Assembly: GCA_001464965.1 (NCBI GenBank)
Contig: LNEJ01000049.1
Span: 1-64,000, forward strand
Source: Gammaproteobacteria bacterium Ga0074134
GTDB lineage: Bacteria; Pseudomonadota; Gammaproteobacteria; Ga0077554; Ga007554
DNA: 64,000 bases
Direction: 5' to 3'
Part shown: piece by piece, positions 27,632-36,808 of the stretch
Layout of the letters: every line of letters begins with the position of its first letter
How positions within the stretch are numbered: the stretch's first letter is position 1
Position numbers and translations under genes: made by a program
The notes under the pieces: generated by a model
Told to the model about the DNA's origin: nothing
Databases searched by the model: none
Seen by the model: the letters and a program-made list of their open reading frames with translations, nothing else

Positions 27632-29346
27632 GACATCCTTTCAACTATCAGAGGCTGGGAGAAATCCTGCTGGACAAGCAGTATGTCAGCCATCATCAGA
27701 TAGATGCTGTCCTGGCTGGTAAAAAAGGCCGGCTGGGTGAGGCATTACTTGATGAAGGCCGTATTACTCCAACACAGTTGGCCGAGGCGCTGGCCGAGCA
27801 GTGCGGATTACCCTATGTTGATCTGGAGGGATTTGTTATTTCGCCAGAGCTGTACAACTTGATATCTGCAACACACGCCTACCAGCATGGGGTCATCCCC
27901 TATCAAAGGGACGGAGAGAGACTGAGCGTCGTTGTAGCTCCTCCTTGTGATGTTAGCTTGGTAGACCATCTGGAATGTTTGAGCGGCTTACAGGTGAATT
28001 TATTCGCGAGCAGTCCCCAAGCAATTGCCGCAGTGTTGAAGCGCAGCGAAGGCAACGCCGAAGTGCTGAAAGGCGTCTCCGAGGATTTCAAGCTTGCCAT
28101 CGTCAAGGAGAGTGACGATGGCAAGGAGCAATATGTATCACTGGATGCGGCCAATGATGATGCCGCAAGCCCAGTCATAAAGCTCATTAACAGCATGCTG
28201 TCGGCGGCCATTCAAAAGCGTGTCAGTGACGTGCATATAGAGACTTACGAAAAAGGCATCTCCGTCAATTACCGTATCGACGGTGTTTTATACCCCGCGA
28301 CCGATACGCTAGACCGGCGCCATCAGAGCGCGTTGGTGTCGCGCCTCAAGGTGATGGCGGAATTGGATATCGCCGAAAAAAGAGTGCCGCAGGACGGACG
28401 CTTCAAGTTGCGCTTTGGGTCGCGCGACATAGATTTCAGGGTATCCATTCTGCCCAGTGTGTTCGGTGAGGATGTGGTGATTCGGATTCTGGACAAATCA
28501 TCCATCACCGATGGGATGAAGAATCTACGTCTTGAAAGCCTGGGAATGGCACCTGAAATACTGAAAAAGTTTCGCAAGAGTATCCATGAGCCTTATGGCA
28601 TGGTGCTGATTACCGGCCCCACGGGCAGTGGAAAAACGACCACACTGTATGCGGCGCTCAGCGAATTGAATACCGGTGATGAAAAGATCATTACAATAGA
28701 AGATCCGGTCGAATATCAATTGCACGGTATCGTGCAAATCGCGGTAAACGAAAAAAAAAACCTTACCTTTGCCAAGGGACTGCGTTCCATCCTGCGGCAT
28801 GATCCTGACAAGATCATGGTGGGTGAAATACGCGATGGAGAAACAGCGCAGATTGCCGTGCAATCTGCGCTGACGGGCCACCTGGTGTTCACAACGGTAC
28901 ACGCCAACAGCGCGTTTGATGTGCTTGGGCGTTTCAGCCACATGGGGGTGGATACATATAACTTTGTATCGGCACTCAATTGTGTCATGGCGCAACGCCT
29001 GGTACGAATAATTTGCCCGAAATGCAAGCATCAAATCACGGTTGATGATGCTCTTCTGGAGCTGTCCGGACTCGATCCTGCCCAATACAAAGATCAAGCA
29101 TGGTACGAAGGCGCTGGCTGCGATTACTGCCACGGCACGGGTTATCGCGGCCGTGCCGCCGTTACCGAGTTTCTCGCTTTGTCGCCGTCCATCCGCCAGA
29201 TGATCATAGAGCGGCGTCCGATCAATGAGATGCAGGCGGCGGCGGTGCAGAATGGCATGGTCACCTTGCGTCAATCCGCGCTATCGCTGGTGCTGTCAGG
29301 CCAGGCGACGTTGAAAGAGATTAATCGTGTCACTTTCGTTGAATAA
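27628..29346 (+). CDS. gspE: Type II secretion/type IV pilus assembly ATPase (GspE/PilB family)
   Basis: The 572-residue cytoplasmic ATPase has an N-terminal MshEN-type domain (about 1-150: LGEILLDKQYVSHHQIDAVL) and a RecA-like motor domain (about 190-560). The Walker A motif is GPTGSGKTTTLYAAL, with the Asp box and Walker B-like region around DPDKIMVGEIRD. A zinc-binding four-Cys motif (CPKC about 467, CDYCHGTGYRGR about 500) is typical of GspE/PilB. It powers pseudopilus assembly. ATGA overlap with gspF and a 20-base overlap with the PilM-like gene indicate translational coupling. Confidence 0.94.
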   Translation: MRHPFNYQRLGEILLDKQYVSHHQIDAVLAGKKGRLGEALLDEGRITPTQLAEALAEQCGLPYVDLEGFVISPELYNLISATHAYQHGVIPYQRDGERLSVVVAPPCDVSLVDHLECLSGLQVNLFASSPQAIAAVLKRSEGNAEVLKGVSEDFKLAIVKESDDGKEQYVSLDAANDDAASPVIKLINSMLSAAIQKRVSDVHIETYEKGISVNYRIDGVLYPATDTLDRRHQSALVSRLKVMAELDIAEKRVPQDGRFKLRFGSRDIDFRVSILPSVFGEDVVIRILDKSSITDGMKNLRLESLGMAPEILKKFRKSIHEPYGMVLITGPTGSGKTTTLYAALSELNTGDEKIITIEDPVEYQLHGIVQIAVNEKKNLTFAKGLRSILRHDPDKIMVGEIRDGETAQIAVQSALTGHLVFTTVHANSAFDVLGRFSHMGVDTYNFVSALNCVMAQRLVRIICPKCKHQITVDDALLELSGLDPAQYKDQAWYEGAGCDYCHGTGYRGRAAVTEFLALSPSIRQMIIERRPINEMQAAAVQNGMVTLRQSALSLVLSGQATLKEINRVTFVE

Positions 29347-30283
29347 TCTATTTGACAGGATCACGCCACGTGCTAAGGCCGTGTTTGGAATCGGCATCGG
29401 CCGTAATCGTCTTTCTGCCGCGCACGTTGTTACTAAAAAACAAACGAGCTATATCGAACAGATCAAGCAGATCAATTTGCCTTTCACTCTATTCAGTGGT
29501 ACCCCTACACCCGAGATAGGCAGTGCCCTTTCATCCTTGTTGGGCGAGCTATGTGGTGAAGTCAAAAGGTCGCATATTCCCATCCAGATTGCATTGCCTG
29601 ACCCGGTGGTGAGCTTGCGTGTCTTCGATCTGGACGCCATCCCTAAAACCAGAAAAGAGCAGATGGCGCTTGCACGCTGGCGGTTCAACAAGGAGTTGAA
29701 TTTGGCGGGGCGCGCCATTGAATGCAGTTGCCAGCCTTTTGGAGCGGATGACAACAAGCACCTTTTGTTGGCTATGGCCGTCGACCAGAATTGGTTGCTG
29801 TGCCTTAAAGAAGCATGCCGGGCTGCGGGTGTAATCAGTACGGTCATTGACATGGCGGCATGCTATCGCGCCAACCGTTTTTATGAGCGCTTCTCTTGTG
29901 AGGGAGCCGGTATGGTTGTTATTTCCCTGGATGGCGATGCCTGGACAGTGTCTATTTCGGACGCGCAAGGGCGATTACGCTTTGTCCGCTCGCGCTGGCG
30001 TGAAACCATGCCAGAGCGGGCGAGGGAATGCCAGGAAATCGCTGCCGAGTCGGAAAAGATGATTCGTATGTATACGCACGCCGCTCACGAACGGAGCATA
30101 AAGAACATACACGTCATAGGTAATACCCAGGATATCTGTGGCGTCGCTGACTTGCTGGATCAACGCATGGCGTGGAAATGTACCAGAGTGGCCGGTGGAA
30201 TCGGATTTATATCTAAGCAAGGCGTGCCGGGAAATGCTGTGGACAGTATGGTGTCAGCTCTTTCGGCGGCGGTATTGCGATGA
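29327..30283 (+). CDS. PilM-like (GspL cytoplasmic-type) actin-fold protein
   Basis: The 318-residue protein starts with GTG inside the end of gspE. It has no membrane segment and has a PilM/GspL-like actin-fold layout: FGIGIGRNRLSAAHV at the start, SLRVFDLDAIPKTRKEQ, then KEACRAAGVISTVIDMAA and VISLDGDAWTVSISD. PilM proteins bind the cytoplasmic tail of PilN and link the ATPase to the inner-membrane complex. The next genes are PilN- and PilO-like, which fits. Identity over the whole length is modest by eye, so the name rests partly on context. Confidence 0.8.
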   Translation: MSLSLNNLFDRITPRAKAVFGIGIGRNRLSAAHVVTKKQTSYIEQIKQINLPFTLFSGTPTPEIGSALSSLLGELCGEVKRSHIPIQIALPDPVVSLRVFDLDAIPKTRKEQMALARWRFNKELNLAGRAIECSCQPFGADDNKHLLLAMAVDQNWLLCLKEACRAAGVISTVIDMAACYRANRFYERFSCEGAGMVVISLDGDAWTVSISDAQGRLRFVRSRWRETMPERARECQEIAAESEKMIRMYTHAAHERSIKNIHVIGNTQDICGVADLLDQRMAWKCTRVAGGIGFISKQGVPGNAVDSMVSALSAAVLR

Positions 30284-30822
30284 AAATCGTAACGAATTTT
30301 GCGATGTCATCCATAGGCATGGCACCGCGGATAATGGCGATTTTATGGGTGACAGCGCTGCTGGCTGCGCTGTTAGCAGCTTGGATGGCTATGCCAACAT
30401 CCCAGTTAGAGCAGACGAAACTTGACTTGGAGCATCAGTTATCCAAGCTCAAAAACAGGCACGTCGCGGGTATTCCAAAAGCATTTCCCAGCCAGGAGGA
30501 GCTTGTCACGTTAAAGCAGCGTATCGCCGCTGTTTCGTCCATATCGAATGGCGGGAAAGGGTCATTGTCCGCATTCCTGAGAAAAATGGAGATCCTGCTT
30601 CCTGACGAAGCCTATCTTGTGACGCTTCATTACAAAGGAGATACCAGGGAAGCTAGCATTACAGCCGAGGCTGGCAGTGCAAAAATACTTACCGAATTTT
30701 TGCGGAATCTTGAAAAAGAGCAAAGCTTCAATGAAGTGTTGCTAACAAAACAGTCACAGCGCACTTTGAACGACAAACAGATTGTTCAGTTCGATCTGCG
30801 GATAAGGGAGCGTCTTTCATGA
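30280..30822 (+). CDS. PilN-like inner-membrane assembly protein
   Basis: The 180-residue protein has one N-terminal membrane helix (about 17-38), a coiled region (about 45-80) and a ferredoxin-like periplasmic domain (about 90-175: MEILLPDEAYLVTLHYKG). This is the PilN/GspL-C layout. It overlaps both neighbours by 4 bases, in the order PilM-N-O-P. Confidence 0.8.
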   Translation: MKIVTNFAMSSIGMAPRIMAILWVTALLAALLAAWMAMPTSQLEQTKLDLEHQLSKLKNRHVAGIPKAFPSQEELVTLKQRIAAVSSISNGGKGSLSAFLRKMEILLPDEAYLVTLHYKGDTREASITAEAGSAKILTEFLRNLEKEQSFNEVLLTKQSQRTLNDKQIVQFDLRIRERLS

Positions 30823-31388
30823 AGGCGATACATCCTATTGCGGAAAACATATTGTATTCGCTACGTCATCCCTTGGCCAGGGCGGGGATGGCGGCCAGCG
30901 GATGCACCATAACCCTGGCCGTTATAATTTTTTTCGGATATTGGATGCCTGTAAACGAGGATATCGACAGCCTCTCGGAATCGGTTAATCTCGAGCGTAA
31001 GCGGATTATTGATGATACGCGTGATGTGCAAATTTATAGTGCGTATTTGAGCGCTATAAAACAACTTTCGTCTATTGATAAAAAAATTAATAGCCCTGCC
31101 GGTCACTCTGATCTTGTTAACAGTATTGATAGCATAGCACTACATAGAAAAGTAGCGATTATTTCCGAATCCTACGATGAGGGTAAGGAAAGGAATGGTT
31201 ATACGCCGCTTTATATGGAGCTGGCATTACAAGGAGACTATCAGGGGCTGAGTGAATTTCTTGTTGATATTCGTAGCCTGCCAACCTGGACAGTTGTTGG
31301 AGATGGTTCGATAAGCCGCCTGGCAGGACAGCAGGATTTGGTTAAAGCGCAATTGCGCTTAGTAACGTATCACAAGACAGTAAAATGA
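30819..31388 (+). CDS. PilO-like inner-membrane assembly protein
   Basis: The 189-residue protein has a membrane helix (about 23-46), a coiled stretch (about 48-100) and a C-terminal PilO/GspM-like domain (LALQGDYQGLSEFLVDIRSL). It probably pairs with the PilN-like protein in the periplasm. The start overlaps the PilN-like stop by 4 bases. Confidence 0.78.
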   Translation: MKAIHPIAENILYSLRHPLARAGMAASGCTITLAVIIFFGYWMPVNEDIDSLSESVNLERKRIIDDTRDVQIYSAYLSAIKQLSSIDKKINSPAGHSDLVNSIDSIALHRKVAIISESYDEGKERNGYTPLYMELALQGDYQGLSEFLVDIRSLPTWTVVGDGSISRLAGQQDLVKAQLRLVTYHKTVK

Positions 31389-32017
31389 AGCGTTACAAGG
31401 AAATTGCCACCAGGCATCGCAATGTAATATTTCTAGTGCTGGCTTTTGTCTTGATGGTCGCCAATGTATTGAATTGGGGGGCGTGGGGTCAGGCCAGTTC
31501 ACGGGAAGTTCCCGGAAGAGAGCCAATGGCAGAGGGATTCCGGGCTTCCGATTTTTTGATAAAAGATCTGAATGGGCCTGCGGAACAAGGTGTTATGGTT
31601 AGCCGTGACTTGTTCTATCCGGTTTTTGAAGAAGATTCCGAGCCTGTTCGAGAGATCACATCCATTGCGGCGGATAATAAAAATATTAAACAAATAACTA
31701 ATGCCGATATGCCTCCTTCTATTCCGCAACAAACCCCTGAACAACTTGAAGAGGAGATGGCGCAGTCGGACGCTGCTAATTTTAAATATATTGGTTCGAT
31801 TTGGCGTGCAGGAAAAGCCCAAGCGCTTTTGGTGAACATGGACAAGCGCTATTTCGTCTTTTCTGGAGAAAAGGCAGGCAACCGATTTGTTGTTGAAAGA
31901 ATAACGAACGACTCCGTTTCTCTGAGGGACCCTATCACAAATGTGACGGCTCAAATACTGATATCGGGAGGACCCGCATTAAAAGCGGTTCAAGAAACAA
32001 GTGATACTGAAAGATAG
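31385..32017 (+). CDS. PilP/GspC-like periplasmic linker protein
   Basis: The 210-residue protein has a membrane anchor (about 13-32), a linker, and a homology-region-like beta domain (about 135-205: FKYIGSIWRAGKAQALLVN, RYFVFSGEKAGNRFVVERI, VSLRDPITN). PilP is normally a lipoprotein; this one keeps an uncleaved helix, as GspC does. The role is to link the inner-membrane PilN/PilO pair to the secretin. The secretin gene follows 6 bases later. Confidence 0.8.
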   Translation: MKRYKEIATRHRNVIFLVLAFVLMVANVLNWGAWGQASSREVPGREPMAEGFRASDFLIKDLNGPAEQGVMVSRDLFYPVFEEDSEPVREITSIAADNKNIKQITNADMPPSIPQQTPEQLEEEMAQSDAANFKYIGSIWRAGKAQALLVNMDKRYFVFSGEKAGNRFVVERITNDSVSLRDPITNVTAQILISGGPALKAVQETSDTER

Positions 32018-32023
32018 AGTCGA

Positions 32024-34306
32024 ATGAGTTCGATAAAAAAAATAATATGTTATTTCATGGTGGCAGGATTGTTCCTGTTGGTATCAGCTTGTGCCGGGCC
32101 AATTAGAAAAGCGGAGAAGTATGAAGATAAACAGGAATGGATAAACGCCGTCATTGAATACCGAAAGGCCTATAACGATGACCCACGGAATGTGGAGTAT
32201 AAATCACGCCTTAGGAATGCGGAATTCAAGGCGGCAGACTATTATTACCACCAGGGGATGCTGCTTTTGGAGCGGGATAAGATTGATGAATCAATTATTC
32301 AATTTCAGCAGGGTTTGACGGCAATTCCGGGTGATGAAAGGCTAATGCAGGCGATGAACAAGGCGCTTTCAAAACGAGAGGCCAATAATCTTTATCAAGA
32401 GGGAATCCTGATAGAAGGTGCGGGCAATGACGATGAAGCGAAGCGCATATTCCAGAGGGCCATGGATACCTATCCAGATCACAAAGCGTCATCAGAGGCC
32501 CTTGCCAATATTGAAAATAAAAAAATTAAAGAACGTGATTCTGAGACATTCTCATTGGCCTCAACATCCCCCATCTCGCTGAATTTCCGCCAAGCCGATA
32601 TGCGCTCTGTTTTTGAGTTCGTTGCAAAATCATTTGGCATAAATATTATATTTGATGAGGGTATCAAGACCATCGCCCCTGTCACTGTATTTGCCAAGGA
32701 TGTTTCTTTTGAACAGGCATTGGCCATAATTAATGTCGCAACCAAAACCTTCTATAAAAAAATCAGCAAAAACACCATCATTGTTGTGTCGGATTCGAAG
32801 GATAAGCGTGGCCAATACGAAGACCATGTGATGCGTACCTTTTATTTGAGAACTATCCGGGCTAAGGAAGTGGCGGATATCCTCAGAGGTGTAATGACTG
32901 TTAAGAAAATCATCGTCAATGAACAGTTAAATACGATGATTGTCCGTGATACCGAGGAAGTTATCAGGCAGGTGGCAAGGATTATTGATGTCAACGACAG
33001 AAAGCCCGCTGAAATAGTTTTGGAAGTGGAAATTCTGGAGATGAATCGCACCAAGGCCGAGCGTCTTGGCCTTGATCTTGGATCGTATCAAATTGGTGCA
33101 TCGGTTCCATCAGCCATATCCATGAGTGGATCTATTGGCAACGCGATTAAGACGGCCTCACTACTTACGCTTCCTTCAGCGACCTTCCGTTTTTTCAAAC
33201 AGGATGTCGATGCCAGGACGCTTGCCAATCCCAAGGTAAGGGTTTTGAACGGAAAATCCGCAAAAATCCACATTGGTGACCGCGTTCCGTTGCGTGTTTC
33301 AACTATCATAAATACGACTGGGCAGGTGAATACTACCTACGACTACAAAGACATCGGAATAAAGCTTAACGTCGAACCGACTATCAATCTGGATAACTCA
33401 TCATCTGTAAAGCTTGGCTTGGAGGTGAGCACCCTGGGGGCTAATTTGGGAACGTCATCAGAACCGGCATTCAGCATTGGAACCCGGAATGCTGAAACCT
33501 TTATGCTGTTGCGCGATGGTGAAACGGCGATTTTGGGTGGTCTTATTCGTGATGATGATCGTAAAACGATAGCTAGGATTCCATTGCTGGGCGACATTCC
33601 CGCCGCAGGTTCTCTATTTAGTTCTTACGATACGTCAAAGGGGCGCACCGACGTATTGCTAACGATCACTCCGCGTGTTGTGCGAGGTTGGGACCTGCCC
33701 GCCAAGGAAACTCGCCAGTTTTATTCTGGTACCGAAGATAAATATCTCGATCAAGCACCTTTTCAGAGTCTGGCTTCTCCATCAACCGCTGAGATAAAGG
33801 AGAGTGCGGTGATTCAGGCGTCCCCGCAGGCGCCTGTTAACGAAAATCCGGCGGTACCACCATTGTCTAACCAGCCGATCACGCCGGCTGGTGTGGGGAA
33901 TGTTATCCAAACCCCCTCCCTCAGTTTTTCTATGCCAGCCTATATGGCCATCAATCAAAGCGAGGTGGAAATTCAGCTTCTTTTTGACAATCTTGCGAAA
34001 AACAGGGAGGTTGCCACGGAAATACAATTCAATCCAAAAGTGCTGGAATTTACCGGTGGTGACGCGGGTGAATTCAAGGTTGGGTTTTTTCAGGCCGACA
34101 AAAATGAGGCGGGAGATGCTGTGCGTTTAAGCGCTGGGTTTTCAAATGATGCTATCTCGAAAGAGAAAGGTGTTCTGGCCATCCTTCGGTTCCGTGCCTT
34201 GAAGCCAGGTGTCTCCCCTCTGGCGTATGGTGTCTCATCGGTCAAAAATTCGGCGGGCGACATTATTAGTCCGCAGTCAAATGCCTCACGTGTCATTGTA
34301 CGATAG
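32024..34306 (+). CDS. GspD/PilQ-type secretin lipoprotein with C-terminal cohesin-like domain
   Basis: The 760-residue protein has a lipoprotein signal (lipobox VSAC). TPR-like helices follow (about 30-165: DKIDESIIQFQQGLTAIP), then an STN/N0-like domain (about 180-265), an N1-type domain (about 270-335) and the secretin channel domain (about 345-560: LANPKVRVLNGKSAKIHIGDRVP in part, GETAILGGLIRDDD, TDVLLTITPRVVR). After a Pro-rich linker (about 575-620) comes a cohesin-like beta sandwich (about 625-755: EVEIQLLFDNL, FNPKVLEFTGG, GVLAILRFRALKPG). It forms the outer-membrane pore of this operon's machine. The cohesin-like end may bind a partner or substrate. Confidence 0.9.
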   Translation: MSSIKKIICYFMVAGLFLLVSACAGPIRKAEKYEDKQEWINAVIEYRKAYNDDPRNVEYKSRLRNAEFKAADYYYHQGMLLLERDKIDESIIQFQQGLTAIPGDERLMQAMNKALSKREANNLYQEGILIEGAGNDDEAKRIFQRAMDTYPDHKASSEALANIENKKIKERDSETFSLASTSPISLNFRQADMRSVFEFVAKSFGINIIFDEGIKTIAPVTVFAKDVSFEQALAIINVATKTFYKKISKNTIIVVSDSKDKRGQYEDHVMRTFYLRTIRAKEVADILRGVMTVKKIIVNEQLNTMIVRDTEEVIRQVARIIDVNDRKPAEIVLEVEILEMNRTKAERLGLDLGSYQIGASVPSAISMSGSIGNAIKTASLLTLPSATFRFFKQDVDARTLANPKVRVLNGKSAKIHIGDRVPLRVSTIINTTGQVNTTYDYKDIGIKLNVEPTINLDNSSSVKLGLEVSTLGANLGTSSEPAFSIGTRNAETFMLLRDGETAILGGLIRDDDRKTIARIPLLGDIPAAGSLFSSYDTSKGRTDVLLTITPRVVRGWDLPAKETRQFYSGTEDKYLDQAPFQSLASPSTAEIKESAVIQASPQAPVNENPAVPPLSNQPITPAGVGNVIQTPSLSFSMPAYMAINQSEVEIQLLFDNLAKNREVATEIQFNPKVLEFTGGDAGEFKVGFFQADKNEAGDAVRLSAGFSNDAISKEKGVLAILRFRALKPGVSPLAYGVSSVKNSAGDIISPQSNASRVIVR

Positions 34307-34787
34307 AAAGCGACTTGTCCGCGGGGTCACCTTCGTCGAGTTGCTGGTGACGCTGGTGATTCTTTCTATTCTCGCGGCTGTTGCCTTGCCTTATGCGGAA
34401 ATTACGTTGCGCCGCAACAAGGAAATAGAATTACGGCAAGCGCTGCGTGATATGCGTGGTGCCATCGACCGTTTTCATCTTGATTGGGAAACCGCAAAAA
34501 TATCGAAAACGAATAATGCCGTTAGCGAAGATGGTTACCCGAAAACTTTGCAGGTATTGGTTGAAGGCGTGGGTATTGATCAGGCCAAAGGTGGGAAGAT
34601 TAAATACTTGCGCCGTATCCCTGCCGACCCATTCTCCGGATCAGATAGGCCATCACTGGAGCATTGGGTGCTGCGCGGATATCAGGATGCACCTGATGCC
34701 ACATCGTGGGGGGGGACGGATGTTTACGATGTAAGGTCATCAAGCCGTCGCAAGGCGATTGATGGTAGCTTCTACAAGGATTGGTGA
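34281..34787 (+). CDS. Type II secretion pseudopilin, first of four
   Basis: The 168-residue protein has a prepilin leader with cleavage expected at RG/VTFVELLVTLVILSIL, keeping Glu at position +5. A long N-terminal helix is followed by a C-terminal globular part with a GspG-like ending (IPADPFSGSDRPSLEHW). I start it at ATG 34281, inside the end of the secretin gene; GTG 34290 or TTG 34296 are also possible, since no good ribosome site marks the start. Confidence 0.85.
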   Translation: MPHVSLYDRKRLVRGVTFVELLVTLVILSILAAVALPYAEITLRRNKEIELRQALRDMRGAIDRFHLDWETAKISKTNNAVSEDGYPKTLQVLVEGVGIDQAKGGKIKYLRRIPADPFSGSDRPSLEHWVLRGYQDAPDATSWGGTDVYDVRSSSRRKAIDGSFYKDW

Positions 34788-34788
34788 C

Positions 34789-35166
34789 ATGCCCCGCGGT
34801 GTTGTCCATAAAGAGCACGGCTTTACCTTGGTGGAGCTGATGGTGGTGCTGGTTTTGATTGTCATTATTGCCAGTCTTGCAGCGCCCATGGTAACCAGCT
34901 CCATACAGCGCGGACGTGAGGCGGCACTCAAGGAAGATTTGTTGGTAATGAGAAAAGCGATTGATAGTTATTATTCGGATATGGGAAGTTATCCCGAGGA
35001 TATGAAGCAATTAATGGAAAAACGTTATCTTAGGAACATCCCTGTGGATCCATTAACAGAACGAAGTGATACATGGCGTGAGGTTCGTGATGATACGGGG
35101 ATTATTGATATAAAAAGCGGAGCGGACGGGAAATCCGCCAATGATGAGCCATACAATGAATGGTAG
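34789..35166 (+). CDS. Type II secretion pseudopilin, second of four (GspG-like)
   Basis: The 125-residue pseudopilin has the leader and cleavage site KEHG/FTLVELMVVLVLIVIIAS with Glu+5. The globular part has YSDMGSYPEDMKQLMEKRYL and IPVDPLTERSDTW, as in GspG-type subunits. ATG 34789 lies one base after the preceding stop, which fits coupled translation. Confidence 0.87.
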   Translation: MPRGVVHKEHGFTLVELMVVLVLIVIIASLAAPMVTSSIQRGREAALKEDLLVMRKAIDSYYSDMGSYPEDMKQLMEKRYLRNIPVDPLTERSDTWREVRDDTGIIDIKSGADGKSANDEPYNEW

Positions 35167-35205
35167 TTTCTTATTTTAATTTGACTTGATTTAAAGGGCT
35201 GATCT

Positions 35206-35640
35206 ATGAAAAAGAGCATGAGACGGTCTTCGGGATTTACCATGATGGAGTTGCTGATAGTTCTGGTTATTATCGGATTGTTGGCTGCGTTGGTAGGGCC
35301 TGCATTGTTTCAACGTATCAATCCGGCAAAACAATCGGCAGCGCGCAGTCAGATTGAAAATTTCATGACGGCTCTCGACACCTATTTTGTCGACAACGGA
35401 CACTTTCCAACAACACAGCAGGGTTTATCGGCACTTCGTGTAAAACCGGAAGGTGATGAAAAGTGGGCAGGGCCTTATCTTAAAAAAGACGTACCAAATG
35501 ATCCATGGGGAAATCCATATCAATATCACGCTCCTGGCCATAATGGCGGCTACGATATTTTGTCTCTGGGTGCGGATGGTAAAGAGGGTGGCGAAAATGA
35601 AAACAAGGATATTAATAGCTGGGAGATCGACAAGAAATAG
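35206..35640 (+). CDS. gspG: Major pseudopilin GspG
   Basis: The 144-residue protein is a clear GspG: cleavage at SSG/FTMMELLIVLVIIGLLAAL, then YFVDNGHFPTTQQGLSAL, VPNDPWGNPYQY and the calcium-site-like end DILSLGADGKEGGENENKDI. The length is normal for the family. It should be the main subunit of the pseudopilus. An untranslated stretch of about 39 bases separates it from the previous gene. Confidence 0.95.
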   Translation: MKKSMRRSSGFTMMELLIVLVIIGLLAALVGPALFQRINPAKQSAARSQIENFMTALDTYFVDNGHFPTTQQGLSALRVKPEGDEKWAGPYLKKDVPNDPWGNPYQYHAPGHNGGYDILSLGADGKEGGENENKDINSWEIDKK

Positions 35641-36145
35641 TCAGGCTGGATTTACCTATGTCATGGTACTGGTTGCGGTTGTAATTACCGGCCTGATGGC
35701 AGGTGTTGCAACCACCATCACATCGCGGGTTATGCAGGCCGAGAGAGAGAAGGAGTTGCTTTTCCGTGGCTTGGCCTATCAGAATGCAATAAAAAGCTAT
35801 TATCAGGCCGGAAAACAACTTAATACGTTTACCTTTCCGCGCTCGCTAAACGATTTGCTGAGAGACCCTCGTTTTCCTAGCAAGCGTCACATACGTGCTC
35901 TGTATGCGGACCCAATGGGGAAAGGCGATCATGAGTGGGGTGTAATCCGCGCAATTGATGGTGGTATCACCGGCGTTGTCAGCTCAAGCAAACAGAAATC
36001 TCTAAAGATCGCCAATTTTCCCATCGGTTTGGAATCGCTGGCGGGAAAGAAGTCCTATGCGGAATGGATTTTTCAGTATAACGCTCCTGTAACAACCCAA
36101 GCCCCGCGTTCTGTCATGCCAGGTGTGCCTGTGCAGCGGAAATAG
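35597..36145 (+). CDS. Atypical pseudopilin lacking Glu+5, fourth of four
   Basis: The 182-residue protein starts at ATG 35597 (GAGGGTGG upstream), overlapping gspG by 44 bases. The leader is cut at QAG/FTYVMVLVAVVITGLMAG. Position +5 is Met, not the usual Glu. Loss of Glu+5 is typical of the tip subunit GspK, although GspK is larger. A globular domain follows (YYQAGKQLNTFTFPRSLNDLL). It may cap or start the pseudopilus. It ends the operon; no prepilin peptidase is present nearby. Confidence 0.82.
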   Translation: MKTRILIAGRSTRNSQAGFTYVMVLVAVVITGLMAGVATTITSRVMQAEREKELLFRGLAYQNAIKSYYQAGKQLNTFTFPRSLNDLLRDPRFPSKRHIRALYADPMGKGDHEWGVIRAIDGGITGVVSSSKQKSLKIANFPIGLESLAGKKSYAEWIFQYNAPVTTQAPRSVMPGVPVQRK

Positions 36146-36194
36146 GAGGTGATGCGCGATATCTCGCCAGGGCCGCCACCACGGTATTACGGCG

Positions 36195-36569
36195 CTATTT
36201 ATCCAGCACATATAACATTTTATATTCGTGCGCATCAAAGATCATCTCTAGATATTTGATCTTGCCATCCTGGACATTAGCCCATTGCACCAGCGTATTT
36301 GAACGCTTTTCCGATATCTGTGACGTGATGTTGAAAATATGGCAAACGTCATTGCCGTTGACGAAAACTTTGCGTGACACCACCCGCTGTACGATTGGCG
36401 ACGCCAGTTCGGCATAAGCAATAAATTCGTCGGCGGACTGGAACTGATTAATTGGCCCGACATACTGAAAGCCCTCATCGGCAAGATATGTGCGGGCACG
36501 CGCATAATCGAAATGTATTGCCGCATCCAAGTAAGCGTCAACGATATCCAGTGGTTTAAGCGATTCCAT
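36195..36569 (-). CDS. SnoaL-like/NTF2-fold protein
   Basis: The 124-residue protein has the NTF2-like cone fold pattern of the SnoaL group: MESLKPLDIVDAYLDAAIHFDY, a TYLADEGFQYVGP segment and final strands TLVQWANVQDGKIKYLEMIF. Such proteins bind or convert small molecules; the ligand here is unknown. I use the inner ATG at 36569; an ATG at 36599 would add ten residues. It is alone on the minus strand, facing away from the next gene. Confidence 0.75.
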   Translation of the reverse strand: MESLKPLDIVDAYLDAAIHFDYARARTYLADEGFQYVGPINQFQSADEFIAYAELASPIVQRVVSRKVFVNGNDVCHIFNITSQISEKRSNTLVQWANVQDGKIKYLEMIFDAHEYKMLYVLDK

Positions 36570-36808
36570 GGCTAACAGTGTGATCCTTGGTAATTGCATC
36601 GTTCTGGCGATAAAGCTGTGGCGGACCCATTCGATGCGGCTGCTTGTGTCTGTGTCTCGTCACCAAATTGAATAGTAGACCGATTTAGGGTGTCTTGCTA
36701 CCCCTTTTGCAATGTCGCCACAGTTTCCGGCTGGTCTTTTAAGTGCGAGACCACAGTGTGCGTGGCCGTGTAATATGGCGGTTCGTCTTTGTTCCGAGGA
36801 GTTTGCCG

